Below are positions 1 through 11,700 of a stretch of 64,000 bases of DNA, piece by piece (position 1 is the stretch's first letter; each line of letters begins with the position of its first letter). A program made the translations under genes and the position numbers. The stretch spans positions 43,367,428-43,431,427 of the forward strand of contig CM059189.1 of NCBI GenBank assembly GCA_030323885.1, in the 5' to 3' direction. Under the pieces are notes generated by a model. The model searched no databases. It was not told the DNA's origin and saw nothing but the letters and a program-made list of their open reading frames with translations. Source of the stretch: Branchipolynoe longqiensis. Its lineage: Eukaryota; Annelida; Polychaeta; Phyllodocida; Polynoidae.

Positions 1-113
1 GCTTCCGAAATTTGATTGAATGAATCGGAAGTTGTTTGTAGTAATGGAATGGAGTGAATGGAACTGCAAGCCAGTACTAGAATGACTTTAAAACTTCATA
101 TTTTAATCTCTCA

Positions 114-230
114 TTAAAGCTGCACAGTCCGATGAAGTGTCATATTTTCAAAACCAAGACAATTATCTAGAATTGATTCTACATATTTAACTGTAGAATC
201 AATTCTAGATAATTGTCTACATATTTAACT
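114..230 (+). mobile_element. M1 MITE (TTAA-flanked), left part
   Basis: Left end of a non-autonomous TIR element that occurs at least eight times in this window. It starts with TTAA followed by AGCTGCACAGTCCGATGAAG, the same terminus seen near 28783, 37255 and 48863. The copy is interrupted at 231 by a LINE and resumes at 4663. Full copies are about 340-360 bp, end in CATCGGACTATGCAGCT and are followed by TTAA. TTAA target duplication suggests a piggyBac-type or Kolobok-type transposase; no coding capacity is visible. Confidence 0.75.
158..217. repeat. 26-bp perfect inverted repeat with 8-nt loop
   Basis: Bases 158-183 are the exact reverse complement of 192-217, separated by an 8-nt spacer (184-191). 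The arms are M1 MITE sequence, so a piece of the MITE was copied in inverted orientation just before the LINE insertion site. It may be a by-product of LINE integration or of hairpin repair. Confidence 0.85.
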
Positions 231-232
231 AG

Positions 233-952
233 GATGAGATAGCACATGAGCTCAAGTCTCAAGGAGTGTTAAGCGTGCAAAGAATAGTTATAAAGATGGA
301 TAACAAGTCCTTAAAAACAGGGACATATATCCTCAAATTTGGCAAGCCTTTTCCACCCAAGAATTTGAAAATTGGATACCTTAGTGTGAATGTGGATGTC
401 TTCATCCCAAACCCACTTCGATGCTTCCAATGCCAGAAGTTTGGTCATGGCAAGGATAGATGCAAAAATGAAATCATCTGTTTTAAGTGCGGTCAAAAAG
501 GTCACGACAACACCAGTTGTCAAAACCAGGCAAAATGTTCCAATTGCCTGGGTGACCATATGGCCATATCTAAAGACTGTCCTGTCTGGAAAAAAGAAAA
601 GCTAATTCAGCAGATCAAGACTGAGAAGCGGCTAAGCTACCCAGAAGCTCGAAGGCTGGCTGAGGCGAATACTCCCTCACCAATCACCAAGAGCTATGCT
701 GCGGCAGCCAAAACCTTCAACAGGACAATTGAATGCCAGACTGAACTGACTTGGTTGACTGGAGGGAAGCCCACTGCCTTCACCCCAGTCCCAAATCCGA
801 CGCCGGTTTCGACCAAAAGTAATAATAGTAATAATAGTATTGCGGTGCAGACGCTGGCCGAGCCGGCGATGCCCAATAAGAAGAAGAACAATTTGTCGGA
901 CCTAGTTCCGAAGGGATCTTTGACCCCTATGGACAAAACGACCAAAACTTAA
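233..952 (+). pseudogene. LINE ORF1, gag-like nucleic-acid-binding protein, N-terminus missing
   Basis: The reading frame is open from the truncated 5' end of the LINE (233) to TAA at 950-952. It encodes the end of an RRM-like region (TYILKFGKPFPP...IGYLSVNVDVFIPNPLRC), then tandem zinc knuckles: CFQCQKFGHGKDRC, CFKCGQKGHDNTSC and CSNCLGDH. A basic region and a low-complexity Asn/Pro/Thr/Lys tail follow. In this family ORF1 protein coats the element RNA and helps carry it to the target. The first in-frame ATG is at 296, but homologous proteins begin well upstream, so the true start was lost by 5' truncation. No internal stop is seen. The 119-bp gap to ORF2 is typical of two-ORF LINEs. Confidence 0.85.
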
Positions 953-1070
953 CATCAAATAGATATCGGGCACTGGCTGATATTGAGATGCCTGAGACTG
1001 TGGAAACCCGCAGTCGAAGTCTCTCCCTCAAACCAAAGGCGAGGGGGAGAACACCTGTCACTGCTCCAAA

Positions 1071-4000
1071 ATGACAGTGACAGGTGCATCTCTTATTCAA
1101 TGGAACTGTCGAGGTTTTAGGAGCAACATCGAAGAGTTGTCTCTTCTTTGTTGCAACCTCAATCCACTCGCTGTTTGCCTACAAGAAACTTATATAAAAG
1201 CTTCTGAGAGTTGTAGTCTTAAAGGCTACACCATTCATAACAAGCACGCACCAGATGGAGACCGAGCCGCTGGCGGCTCCTCCATCTTGGTCAGACGTGA
1301 TGTGGTATGTACGCCAGTGGCGTTAGACACAACACTACAGGCTGTAGCTGTTCGTCTGACGCTGCATAAGACTGTAACTCTCTGTTCCATTTACATTCCT
1401 CCGAGCTCCGTTCTCACTTTACAAGAACTGGACGCACTTGTGGACCAGTTACCATCCCCATATTTACTTATGGGTGACTTTAACGGCCACAACCCATTAT
1501 GGGGGGGGGACAATAGGAACGCTAAAGGCAAGAGAATTGAGGACCTTGTGGCCGCTCATGCTCTGTGTGTATTGAACGATGGTTCATACACATATTTGCA
1601 TCCCGGCTACGGAACATACTCCGCCATCGATCTCAGCATTGTAGAACCAGAACTGGCGCTGGACTTTTCGTGGAGGGTCTAGGGTGACCTCTGAGGGAGC
1701 GACCACTTCCCAATTATTCTTAATTGCGGGGGGCATCTCCCGTAGAGTGAGAGAGGAGCTGGCGGCTTTGTAAAGCCGACTGGCCCACCTTCCAGACCCT
1801 ATGTCACAAGGAGTTCACTCCAGACATCAGTGACATCGATGCCTTCACTGAGATGCTGAGATGTATCGCAGAGAAAACTGTTCCGAAGACCTCGGCACCT
1901 CCCAAGCGTTTGACGCCTCCATGGTTAGATGACGGCTGTAGGAGGGCTATTAAGGAACGAAAGAAAGATCAGCGTAAATTCCACAGGAGACCGACTGCTG
2001 AAAATCTGGCGCTCTTTAGAATTCTGCGCGCTCGCACTCGCAGAACAATCAAAGAAGCGCGGGGGCAGTGTTGGAGACAATTTGTTTCTAGAATCACCAT
2101 GCACACGCCATTGGGCAAAGTATGGACAATGATCAGGAGAATCAAATGAAGGGGAGGTGATTCTTCTGTAGTCCAGCACTTGAAACACAACGGCACCATT
2201 CTCACATCACTCGACGAAATAAGTGAAGAATTGGCGCTCGTCTTTGGCAAACTGCCTCCCGGGCTTTCGGGCGGTCAAGGAACGCCAAGAGCGATAGTTC
2301 TTGGACTTTTCTTCCGATGGCGAGGAGCACTACAACTCCCTATTCAGTATGGGTGAGTTGAGGGTTCTTTGGAAAGCTCGCATGACACAGCAGTTGGACC
2401 TGATGGAATTCATTATCAATTTTTTAAACATCTCCCTGAACATGCACTGAGACTGTTGCTTCAACTCTTCAACAACATCTGGGAGTCAGGTGTCGTCGCC
2501 GCCTCTTGGCGGGAGGCGACAGTAATACCGATTCCCAAACCTGGTAAAGACCAGAGTGAAGCCCACAACTATCTTCCCATAGCCCTCACAAGCTGCATCT
2601 GTAAAACCATGGAGCGCATGGTAAACAACCACCTCGTCTGGCTACTGGAGTCAGGACACCACCTGTCCAACCTTCAATGTGGCTTCAGATGGGGCCGCAG
2701 CACCCTCGACCATTTGGTGCGCATGGAGACCTTCATAAGAGATGCTTTCCTTAAGAAGGAGCACGTTGTGGCTGTCTTTTTCAACCTCGAAAAAGCCTAT
2801 GACACAACGTGGCAGCATGGCATCATGGAGGATCTTCATGCGATTGGCCTTCGTGGCCACTTGCCAATTTTCATCAGGAACTTTCTAGCCTTCAGGCATT
2901 TCCGCGTTCGTGTCAAGACTACCTATTCCAGCCTACACTCACAGGAACTAGGAGTACCTCAAGGCAGCATACTGGCCGTGACCCTTTTCGGGGTCAAGGT
3001 CAATGGTATTGATGCTGCTGTAAAGCAGGGGGTCTCCCGTAGTCTCTTCGTGGACGACTTTGTTTTATATTACAGCGGTGCTAACATGAATGTCATAGAG
3101 AGACAGCTACAACCAAGCATAAATGGGATCCATCGATGGTCAGTTCTGAACAGTTTCAAATTTTCAAAGACCAAAACAGTCTGCATGCACTTCTGCCTGC
3201 TGCGTAGAATGCATGCGGAACCAGAGCTGACCCTGGATGGGGATCCCATTAAAGTCGTTGAGAAAACCAAATTTCTGGGCCTTATTCTCGATGCAAAACT
3301 GTCTTTTGTGCCACATATAAATTACCTGAAAACAAGATGCCTGGATATTCTGAGGGTGCTGTCCAGCTCAGAGTGGGGAGCGGACAGAGATGTTCTGCTC
3401 TCCGTGTACAGAACCAGGCCGAATTACATCTGGCCACTGAGGCTCCGAATGAAACCTGGATTTGGACATGTTGGAGGATGCCAAAGTCCCAGAACATCCC
3501 CTGTGGTCGTTGAGAAAACCATCGGTTATCCTCCGACTCACGGAACTGAGGAAGTCTGGGACACATCCACTCGAGTACGAAGGACTGCATGCAGAGATTC
3601 AAGGCCAGTTTGCAGACCACCTCTCCATATACACTGATGGTTCGAAAGACCAAAGCCGGGTAGCTGCTGCGGCAGTCTGCCGACGGGAAAAATTTGTGTA
3701 TGTTTGGCCGATCAGAGCTCGATTTTCACTGCAGAAGCCCGAGCACTCCTTCTCGCATTGGAGTGTATCGGGTTATCCAACCACACTAACTATGTTATAT
3801 ACAGTGATTTGTTCTCCTGCCTCCTGGCTGTTGCTGGACTGAAAACGAATCACCCTATTCTAGCAAACGGTCATTTATAAAATGAACCAACTGACAACGG
3901 ATGGGTATGACATCCACCTGTGCTGGGTGCCTGGCCATGCCGGCATACAAGGAAACGAACGAGCTGATCGGGCTGTGAAGAAGGCCCTGAACTGTGATCT

Positions 4001-4418
4001 TGAACCATGTCTGATCCCTCACTCTGATCTGAAACCACTAATAGCCACCCACATAAAATCCAAATGGCAACATGAGTGGGATGAAAACATTAATAAACTT
4101 AAAGAAATTGTACCATCTGTGGGAAAGCCACCACAGACTCATGCAGGAGGTCGGCGGGACCAACTGGTCCTTAGCCGCTGCCGTATTGGCCACTCGTGGC
4201 TTACACATGCTTTTCTGCTCAAGGGGGAACCTCCCCCTGAATGTATTGGGTGTCAGTCCCCGCTGACACTCAAACACATTTTACTAAGTTGCATTGATTT
4301 TTTGGCCCTGCGCCAACAGTTCTACACTGCAGACAGTATGCATGACCTTTTTACTAAGGTAAAACAGGAAAACATTTTAGCCTTTTTGAGGGCAGCTGGA
4401 CTGTACCACCTCATATAG
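1071..4418 (+). pseudogene. LINE ORF2: endonuclease, reverse transcriptase, RNase H (broken)
   Basis: Multi-domain replicase in several broken frames. Endonuclease (1071-about 1730): IQWNCRGFRSN, CLQETYI and LMGDFNGHNPLWGG, with stops at 1680 and shortly after, before the GSDHFPI motif. Linker with basic residues: 1853-2149. RT (2369-about 3400): GPDGIHYQFFKHLP, VIPIPKPGKD, VPQGSILAV and catalytic FVDD. Motif A reads FFNLEKAYDTTW; the normally invariant Asp is Asn (codon 2783-2785), which should abolish polymerase activity. RNase H spans 3630-4000 over a frameshift: IYTDGSKD in one frame, CWVPGHAGIQGNERAD in the next. The C-terminus has CIGC...H....C (4240-4300). All domains of an I-type ORF2 are present, but this copy is dead. 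Confidence 0.85.
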
Positions 4419-4662
4419 TTTACTAAATAGATTCTATCAATTATTAATAAACCTTTTCTTTTTCTATGGGAATTTGTTTCCCTTGACCACAAATATATGA
4501 TTGTGAGCTTTCTAATTTAATGAGTGTCTATTGGCACATAATTAATTGTCTGCTTTTACATGTAAAAGTGATGGTTTGAACAAAAAACAAACATTTCTCA
4601 CCGTGAATATTTGCCTATGCTGCCGACACGGCGTAAAGCAACCACCAATCAATCAATCAATC

Positions 4663-4785
4663 ACATATTTAACTTAGATAACCGTGCACATATTAAGCAT
4701 TTGCTGCCACATAGGAGGGGAATAATGAGGCAACCGTTTATAAAGCTTATGACGTCAGAGTTTTGGCATCATATATGTCAGACTC
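4663..4785 (+). mobile_element. M1 MITE, remainder after LINE insertion
   Basis: Continues the MITE interrupted at 230: acatatttaacttagata, then the 'latest to cacatag-aggggaata' segment seen in all M1 copies, up to the GTCAGAGTTTTGGCAT motif near 4755. The right half of the MITE, including its second terminus, is not recognisable here. Confidence 0.65.
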
Positions 4786-5209
4786 CTAAGCATTCTCATG
4801 TATTTTCTCATATACACACATATAATGATATATGTGGGAAGAATACAGCAGCAGTGCGGGATCCGCATGATTGATCCAAGGGTAACCGCGCGACTCCCAC
4901 TAACTTGGGTCAAACATATAGTATACCAACGAATAATTAATTAACCCGATATCAAGGTGGGGGCGCTACTCCGAAAACCTTAGAACAACAATAATAATAA
5001 ATAATAGTATTCAGTTCCTCCGTTAGTTTATATAAGTATAACTGATTATAGTTATACTTCATATCTATTTATATATATGTATGTATATATATGTATATAC
5101 ATGTATATATGTATGTATATGTATATATGCATATACATATATATATATGCGTTTTATATTTATATATGATATTTAGATCCAGCAGTCTAGTTTAAAATCT
5201 AGACTAAAA

Positions 5210-5254
<45 letters not shown>

Positions 5255-5465
5255 TACATGCAGTAGGTAAAAACCAAATTTTCACATATACAGATTTTCT
5301 AATTGTACAGTAGAGGGTGTAGTTTTTGTAATTGAATGTAAAACCTTCTTTAGTCATTTATACAAAGAGCCGTTGCTTGCATGCGGAAAGAGGACATCGA
5401 TACATGGACACCGATACATACAACCCAATTCAAGGTATATAGCTTACTCTAAAGTATAATATTCC
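4786..5465. repeat. Non-genic AT-rich stretch with TA-type microsatellites
   Basis: No gene is supported. It contains an irregular (TATG/TATA)n tract at about 5046-5165 and an almost pure (TA)n tract at 5215-5252. Nothing recognisable occurs in 4786-5045 or 5253-5465. Confidence 0.7.
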
Positions 5466-5645
5466 TAAATCCACTCAGTCACATTCTCCTAACACTGAGC
5501 CAACCAGTCCTTGCCCTATCCTAATAATGCCGAACACCTGGCTAAGAAGCGATAAGTATATATTTTCGAACCGATGAGTTCGAATCCCAGGATCTACCAA
5601 AATGGGAGACGAACACTCAACTCATTCGGCCATCCCATCTGGTCG
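5466..5645 (-). mobile_element. S1 tRNA-derived SINE, head fragment
   Basis: Read on the minus strand it begins GACCAGATGGGATGGCCGAA, a tRNA-like head with box A and box B resemblance, followed by the S1 body (the TTAGGATAGGGCAAGGAC region). S1 is a recurrent family of about 330 bp here; full copies end in a tail copying GACGTAAAACTCCAACAACC. This copy lacks the tail. Nothing recognisable was found from 5646 to 5877. Confidence 0.7.
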
Positions 5646-5877
5646 CAGCATTGAAGAACAGCTATGATAGAATGCCCATCTTGATAGTGACCAGTGGTGA
5701 AAACTGGAAGAATTGACATGAAATTCCAAAATGGTTAGATCCATGTCAAATGATAAAAAATACTCTCTTATGCAATTTTGGTGTGATCAGATGACCTTGT
5801 CAACTGACAGTGAAAGCTAATTCACACAAAAATAGCCAAAATTACAAAAGGCGATTCTAAGATTTGTTTGTGTTTTA

Positions 5878-6751
5878 AGGGGCTGTCACACTACGACGTA
5901 TGGCCTTAGCATATGCCGACGTATGCGATTTTCTACCAACACATCGGCATATGGCATCATATGTTACGTATACATTGGGCATGTGTCGAGTACACTCGGG
6001 ATATGGCGTGATAGGTCGTCATAGGTCGGTGTAGGTCGAGCTGCTAAAAATGTTGTGTGTATGTTCAAAATGTTCAACGTATATCACGTATGGCTCATAC
6101 ATTTCTCATACGCTTGGTGTACACTCAGCGTACGTTGGCGTGCTTTATGCACACGTTAGGGGTAGGTCGGGATAGGTTGGAACATGTTAGCCGTACGTTC
6201 AGCCTGTTGGGAACGTGCAGTCCGCATACAGCCAAGGGATGCATAACGTACTCCAAATGTACTTTGAATGTATGCCTGCCATATCTCCAGCATACTTAAT
6301 GTATGCGCCATACTTCTAGCGATGGAGTAACATACATAACGTTGGTCAGCATAGCGTCAGCGTACGCAATCATTTTGCGAACGTTTTGCGAACATTTTGT
6401 GAGGCACATGAATGCTCTCAATAGGTCAAAGATACATTCTGAATATGTTACGTATGTTGTGTGTACATTGTGTGTACGCCCATTTTTATCCCTTGCAGCG
6501 TGAAAAGTTTGGCGTATGGCGACCTATTTTGATTTGAAATTTATTTGCTCTCATACCATGTCTATGTGGTGTGGGAGGTTAAAAATCCCTTGGGTCGGTA
6601 AAAGGGTAGGCTCGGGCTTTCTATCAACAAACTGTCTAATGGTGAAAACAAGTCTATTCAGACTTATCCATGATAGGCAGTATAAATCTTCAAAAGAAAG
6701 AACATGTTACGCACATGCCAGTGCCATACATCGTAGTGTGACAGGGCCTTT
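5878..6751. mobile_element. W1 TIR element with CGTA/GTATG-iterated interior
   Basis: Termini are inverted: AGGGGCTGTCACACTACG at the left and its near complement CGTAGTGTGACAGGGCCTT at the right, both beside TTA. The interior before 6530 is a degenerate series of short words such as ACGTA, CGTATG and GTAGGTCG, with no coding frame. A truncated SINE sits near the right end. The same termini occur at 31266-31929. I infer a PIF/Harbinger-like MITE (possible TTA target duplication), not an autonomous element. Confidence 0.75.
6541..6703 (+). mobile_element. S2 tRNA-derived SINE, 3' part
   Basis: Matches the 3' two-thirds of the S2 SINE found at 30428-30722 (reversed) and 35126-35360: shared CTCATACCATGTCTATGTGG, GGAGGTTAAAAATCCCTTGG and the terminal GATAGGCAGTATAAATCTTC. 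The tRNA-like head is missing, as in a 5'-truncated insertion. It lies inside the W1 element. Confidence 0.75.
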
Positions 6752-6859
6752 ACATTTATAATGAGATCTTGCATGCTATTTGCATTAAAACAATGTTGGC
6801 GCAAATCGATGGAATCCACAAATCTGCGCAGAACGTGTCTGATTGTGATGAGTACTTAT

Positions 6860-6936
6860 ATCCAATGCACTCAGGGGGTGGTTCTCCCTTGAGTAAAAAT
6901 CCATGAGTCAGCCAAGAGTGGCCGATGCGGCATCAA
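6860..6936 (-). pseudogene. Short fragment of the I/Nimb-type LINE ORF2 C-terminus
   Basis: On the minus strand this short segment translates to RIGHSWLTHGFLLKGEPPPE followed by CIG, nearly the same as the C-terminal zinc-motif region of the LINE at 4180-4260 (one residue differs within the shown stretch). It is a relic of about 80 bp, so the LINE family has been active here more than once. Confidence 0.75.
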
Positions 6937-6940
6937 GTGG

Positions 6941-7230
6941 ATGGTTGGTTGTTGGAGTTTACGTCCTGGCAACATCTAAGGCCATATTAGGATGGGTACT
7001 GACTTGTGACGGTGTGTGAGACCAAGCCACCAGCACCATGACCTGATATCCCACCCAGTCACATTATCCTGACACTGATCCAACCAAATCCTAATAATGC
7101 CAAGCGCCTTGCTAGGAAGTGACAAGTATCAATTTTGTAAGTCATTGGTTTGACTCGATCGGGAATTGAACTCCTGACCTTCCGCACGGTAAAACCTGTG
7201 CTCTACCGATTCGGCCGCGAAAGATGGCCA
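6941..7230 (-). mobile_element. S1 tRNA-derived SINE, nearly full copy
   Basis: Sense is the minus strand: tRNA-like head at about 7230-7150 (GGCCGAATCGGTAGAGCACA), body with the AATGTGACTGGGTGGGATAT motif, and tail at 6941-6990 with TCCAACAACCAACC. It lies about 180 bp before the first coding exon of the ODF3-like gene, so it is upstream or in a 5' intron. Confidence 0.8.
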
Positions 7231-7411
7231 CTTGGTCCTGCTGACACCCAGCATAATGTTGTATATATTCTTCAATACGATGCAACTTATTGTTTAGATG
7301 CTCGATAAATATTAAAATAAGGAATATCAACTTTCCAACAAAAACCAACTCCGATGAATCTTGCTCACCCTCTGCTTGTTCCCGGCCCTTCCTCCCCTTT
7401 CAGCCACAGTC

Positions 7412-7629
7412 ATGTACGAGTACACACGACCGCGGAAGCCGATCCAGTCCATGTACAGCTCGCCGGGACCGTGCGTGTACGGACTTCCGGTGCTGTGCGG
7501 CGCCCAGGGTCATGACCCCCGCTCCGGCCATGAGAAGGCGCCCGCCTGGCTGTTCGGCATCAAACATGGCCGCTTCTTCGACGACTCCAGTCCCGGCCCG
7601 GTCTACTACCCGAATGTGTTCGTCACGCG
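7412..7629 (+). CDS. ODF3: ODF3-like coding exon 1
   Basis: Starts at ATG 7412; encodes MYEYTRPRKPIQSMYSSPGP onward, with two SHIPPO motifs. It ends at GCG before the donor GTAGGT (7630), leaving phase 2. A strong acceptor (CCTCCCCTTTCAG, ending 7403) lies nine bases before the ATG, so the exon probably starts at 7404 and an untranslated exon precedes it. An in-frame upstream ATG at 7361 would fall in the intron and is rejected. Confidence 0.85.
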
Positions 7630-8756
7630 GTAGGTGCACACTCCCTTGCTATGTGCTGTATAAGCAAAGCAATCCATTACCAGCAATCCCGAACCTGTTG
7701 ACTAGCGCTGCGACAACTCACCGTCACCACGAGTAGCACCATTCCTATAGCGAATCCATGGCAATGCCATTTATCACATTTCTATCATAATAAACGTATA
7801 GCGCCGATAGCAGATGAGTTTCTACATACACCAAGCTCTTACCTGCCGAAAATTAGGCTAAATTCGCTAAATGTTTTGTAGGTCCATCTATATGTTGAAA
7901 ATTTGGGAGAAAATGCCATGTTTTCCCACTATATTCACAGAAAATCGCTAAACTGCGCAACTTCTACGAGCTAGTGACAGAATACGGCAGCATGTATTTT
8001 AGTGGCCGATAGCTCTCACAGATGGCAGCACCATAAGGTATCTCTAGGCACAGTTTCAGTTGTGTAGCTAAATATTTTGCCATGTCCACATGGGGGTTGA
8101 AGTTGACACATAAAATAAGAAATAAATCCATCAAACCAGTTTATTTTTATTGAAATATGCATTCCTATTTATTTATTCATTGTTCCATAATCCTTACATC
8201 CAATTACAACAGATCTTTATTCCATTTATATTAATGGAAACAAACTTGTCATTGAAATATATATAATCGATGCGTACTCCGCATCTTGTGGGCGACGCTG
8301 ATTGGATGATGGCAGAATCGATCGAAGCGCCATGAACTCGCAGTGGGAAAATTAAGTTCAGGATTGCTGGTAATGCATACAAGTATAATTATCCTGAAAC
8401 CGATCATCTATGAACTGTGTCCTCAGATGAGATCAACTGACACTACACCAACTAATGACACTCATCTACTCATCGACTGGTCAGGCCCTCTGCCTCACCT
8501 GGTGCTGCCATCTGGCTTCTTCCTCCTCACCTGGCTCTACCTCACACCTGTACCACTCACTCCAATATGTGATGTATAACGTATTATACAAGTATAAATG
8601 CTTGAGGGGAAATCAATTGTATCCCTTCCTCCTGTGCTGCTGCATTGATGGGGTACCCCCCACCCCCTCTGTGGGGCGTTGTTTGTAACCGGGCGCTCCT
8701 CCCCTGCGCCACTCAACCAAGTCAGGAGGGCTTATATATAAATATATATATATGTA

Positions 8757-8793
<37 letters not shown>

Positions 8794-11700
8794 ATAATAT
8801 GTGTATGTATACATCTATATATGTGTAGTATAATTATTATGCGAATATGTTAAATGTTTTGGATGGGGGCGCAATTTCAGTTCTTGCTATAGGCGACATT
8901 TATTTTCCGTAGATACGCCACTTGTAGCGACCATAATATTATCAGACTGTTTAATGAGACTGTTTTATCAGACTGCTTTATCACTGTTTTATCAGACTGT
9001 TTTATCAGACTGTTTTATCAGACTGTTTTATCAGACTGTTTTATCAGACTGTTTTATCAGACTTTTTTATCAGACTGTTTTACCAGACTGTTACATTAGA
9101 CTGTTTCATCAAACTGTTTTATCAGACTGTTTTACCAGACTGTTTTACCAGACTGTTTTACCAGACTGTTTTATCAGACTGTTTTATCAGACTGTTTCAT
9201 CAGACTATTTCATCAGACCGTTTTATCAGACTGTTTTATCAGACTGTTTTATCAGACTGTTTTACCAGACTGTTTTACCAGACTCTTTTATTAAGCTGTT
9301 TCATCAGACTATTTCATCAGACTGTTTTATCAGACTGTTTTATCAGACTGCTACATCAGACTGTTTTATCAGACTGTTTTATCAGACTGTTTTATCAGAC
9401 TGTTTTACCGGACTGTTTTACCAGACTCTTTTATTAAGCTGTTTCATCAGACTATTTCATCAGACTGTTTTATCAGACTGTTTTATCAGACTGCTACATC
9501 AGACTGTTTTATCAGACTGCTTTATCAGACTGTTACGTCAGACTGTTGTAGCAGACTGCTTTATCAGACTGTTACATCAGACTGTTTTTTATCAGACTGC
9601 TTTATCAGACTGTTACATCAGCTTGTTTTAGCAGACTGTTTTATCAGACTGTTTCATCAGACTGTTTTACTAGACTGTTTTACCGGACTGTTTTACCAGA
9701 CTGTTTTACCAGACTGTTTCATCAGACTATTTCATCAGACTGTTTTATCAGACTGTTTTATCAGACTGTTACATCAGACTGTTTTATCAGACTGCTTTAT
9801 CAGACTGTTACATCAGACTGTTTTAGCAGACTGCTTGATCAGACTGTTTCATCATACTGTTTCATCAGACTGTTTTATCAGACTGTTTTACCAGACTGTT
9901 TTACCAGACTGCTTTACCAGACTGTTTTATCAGACTGTTTTACCATACTGTTTTACCAGACTGTTTTATCAGTCTGTTTTGTCAGACTGTTTTACCAGAC
10001 TGTTTCATCAGACTGTTTCATGAGACTATTTCATCATACTGTTTTATCTGATTGTTTTGTCAGACTGTTACATCAGACTGTTTTATCAGACTGCTTTATC
10101 AAACTGTTACATCAGACTGTTTTAGCAGACTGTTCTACCAGACTGTTTTTATCAGACTGTTTTACCAGACTGTTTTATCAGACTGTTTTACCAGACTGTT
10201 TTACCAGACTGTTTTACCAGACTGTTTCATCAGACTGTTTTACCAGACTGTTTTACCAGACTGTTTAATCCGACTGTTTTACCAGACTGTTTTATCAGAC
10301 TGTTTTATCAGACTGTTCTACCAGACTGTTTTTATCAGACTGTTTTACCAGACTGTTTTATCAGACTGTTTTACCAGACTGTTTTACCAGACTGTTTAAT
10401 CCGACTGTTTTACCAGACTGTTTTATCAGACTGTTTTATCAGACTGTTTTACCAGACTGTTTTATCAGACTGTTTTACCAGACTGTTTTACCAGACTGTT
10501 TTACCAGACTGTTTCATCAGACTGTTTTACCACACTGGTTTACCGCACTGTTTTATCAGACTGTGTTATCAGTTCAATGGCTACCACTTCACAGATTGTG
10601 TTTTGAAGGCGGTGTTGGTGTCGGCGGTGTTACTGGACCTTTAAGACTGTGAGGTCTCTCTCTCTCTCTACGCGTGCGCAGGTACGGGAAGGACGGCACG
10701 CCGCACTACTCGCTGTACTCGCGGCCCGACAACCCTACCACCTTCAAGACGCCGGGTCCCGGCGCCTACAGCCCCGAGACTTCCGGTCCGTCCTCCTGTC
10801 CCCAGGCTCCCCGGTTCAGTTTCGGTTCTCGCACGCGCTACAGGTCGACGGACCAGAACCCAGGTTGGTGTCAGTCAGGCCAGAATGTAGTTTTATGCCT
10901 GGTACACACCTACCGTGTACGATTCGCGCACTAAAACTCGCGACTCGACCCGACCCGCTTAAAACTGAAAACATTTTTCGAATCGCGAATCGCAATCGTA
11001 ATCGGCCCGTTTTAGCCCTAAAACTGAGTTTTTAGTCGCGAATCGCAATCGCTAGGTGTGCGCGGGGAGCGCACACCTAGCGATTTTTGTGCGCGAAACG
11101 GGCAGTTTTAGATCGTATACGGTAGGTGGGTGCGCACAAACGGTAGGTGTGTACTAGGCATAAAGAATCGTTTATTAAGATTTTTTCTTTTTCCAGGGGT
11201 GGAATTGGGGGGGGGGAGTTCTTCAGTTCTCGTTTCTCTATGGTATAGGACCACGGAAATTTAAAAAAAAGAGATATATATGGATAGTGATAAGCCCGTA
11301 ATAAGCTCTGTAGTGCCTCCTCTCCTATCCCCTCGCCCTGATTGGATGTGTGTGTGGGTGTGTGGGGTGGGGTTGGGGTTGGGTGGGGGCACTGGAATCA
11401 GTTCTCGTGCCTATATGGTATAGGTCCATGGAGTTGTTTTTTTTTAAAGGAAGAAAATGAGGGAAAACACCTTTTTTTAAAGGAAACAAAAGGGGTGGGA
11501 GGGAGAAAAAGCCGATATGTGCAGTGCAAAACGTCAGTGTTATTCAAAATTAATAGAAATGGAGAACCCTAACCTTATAAATTTAATATAATCTGGTTGT
11601 TAAACATGTTTTCTGTATGTGTTCCAAGCGGTTTGTTTCTAGGTGGTGTTGTTTTAGAGATATTTCACCTTTTCTGTATGAAGATTGCTCACGGCCATTG

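Larger units (their letters stand above)
231..4662 (+). mobile_element. 5'-truncated I/Nimb-type non-LTR retrotransposon
   Basis: LINE with two ORFs: a gag-like ORF1 with zinc knuckles, and an ORF2 with AP-type endonuclease, reverse transcriptase, RNase H and a C-terminal CCHC motif. The 3' end is a short (AATC)n tail at 4645-4662. The 12-bp sequence ACATATTTAACT flanks it at 219-230 and 4663-4674 as a target-site duplication. The body begins inside ORF1, so it is 5'-truncated, as expected from target-primed reverse transcription. RNase H in ORF2 places it in the I superfamily (I, Nimb, Ingi, Loa and similar) rather than Jockey or CR1; the clade is inferred from domain order, not a tree. It is inserted in an M1 MITE. 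Confidence 0.9.

Noticed and set aside
7290..7736. 148-codon frame overlapping ODF3-like exon 1
   Set aside because: Out-of-frame shadow of the exon; the SHIPPO-motif frame is the one that joins exon 2.
8954..10399. Long open frames (225, 115 and 82 codons) reading LFYQTVLSDCFI repeats
   Set aside because: They are translations of the 13-bp minisatellite in an intron; the peptide repeat follows from the 39-bp frame cycle.
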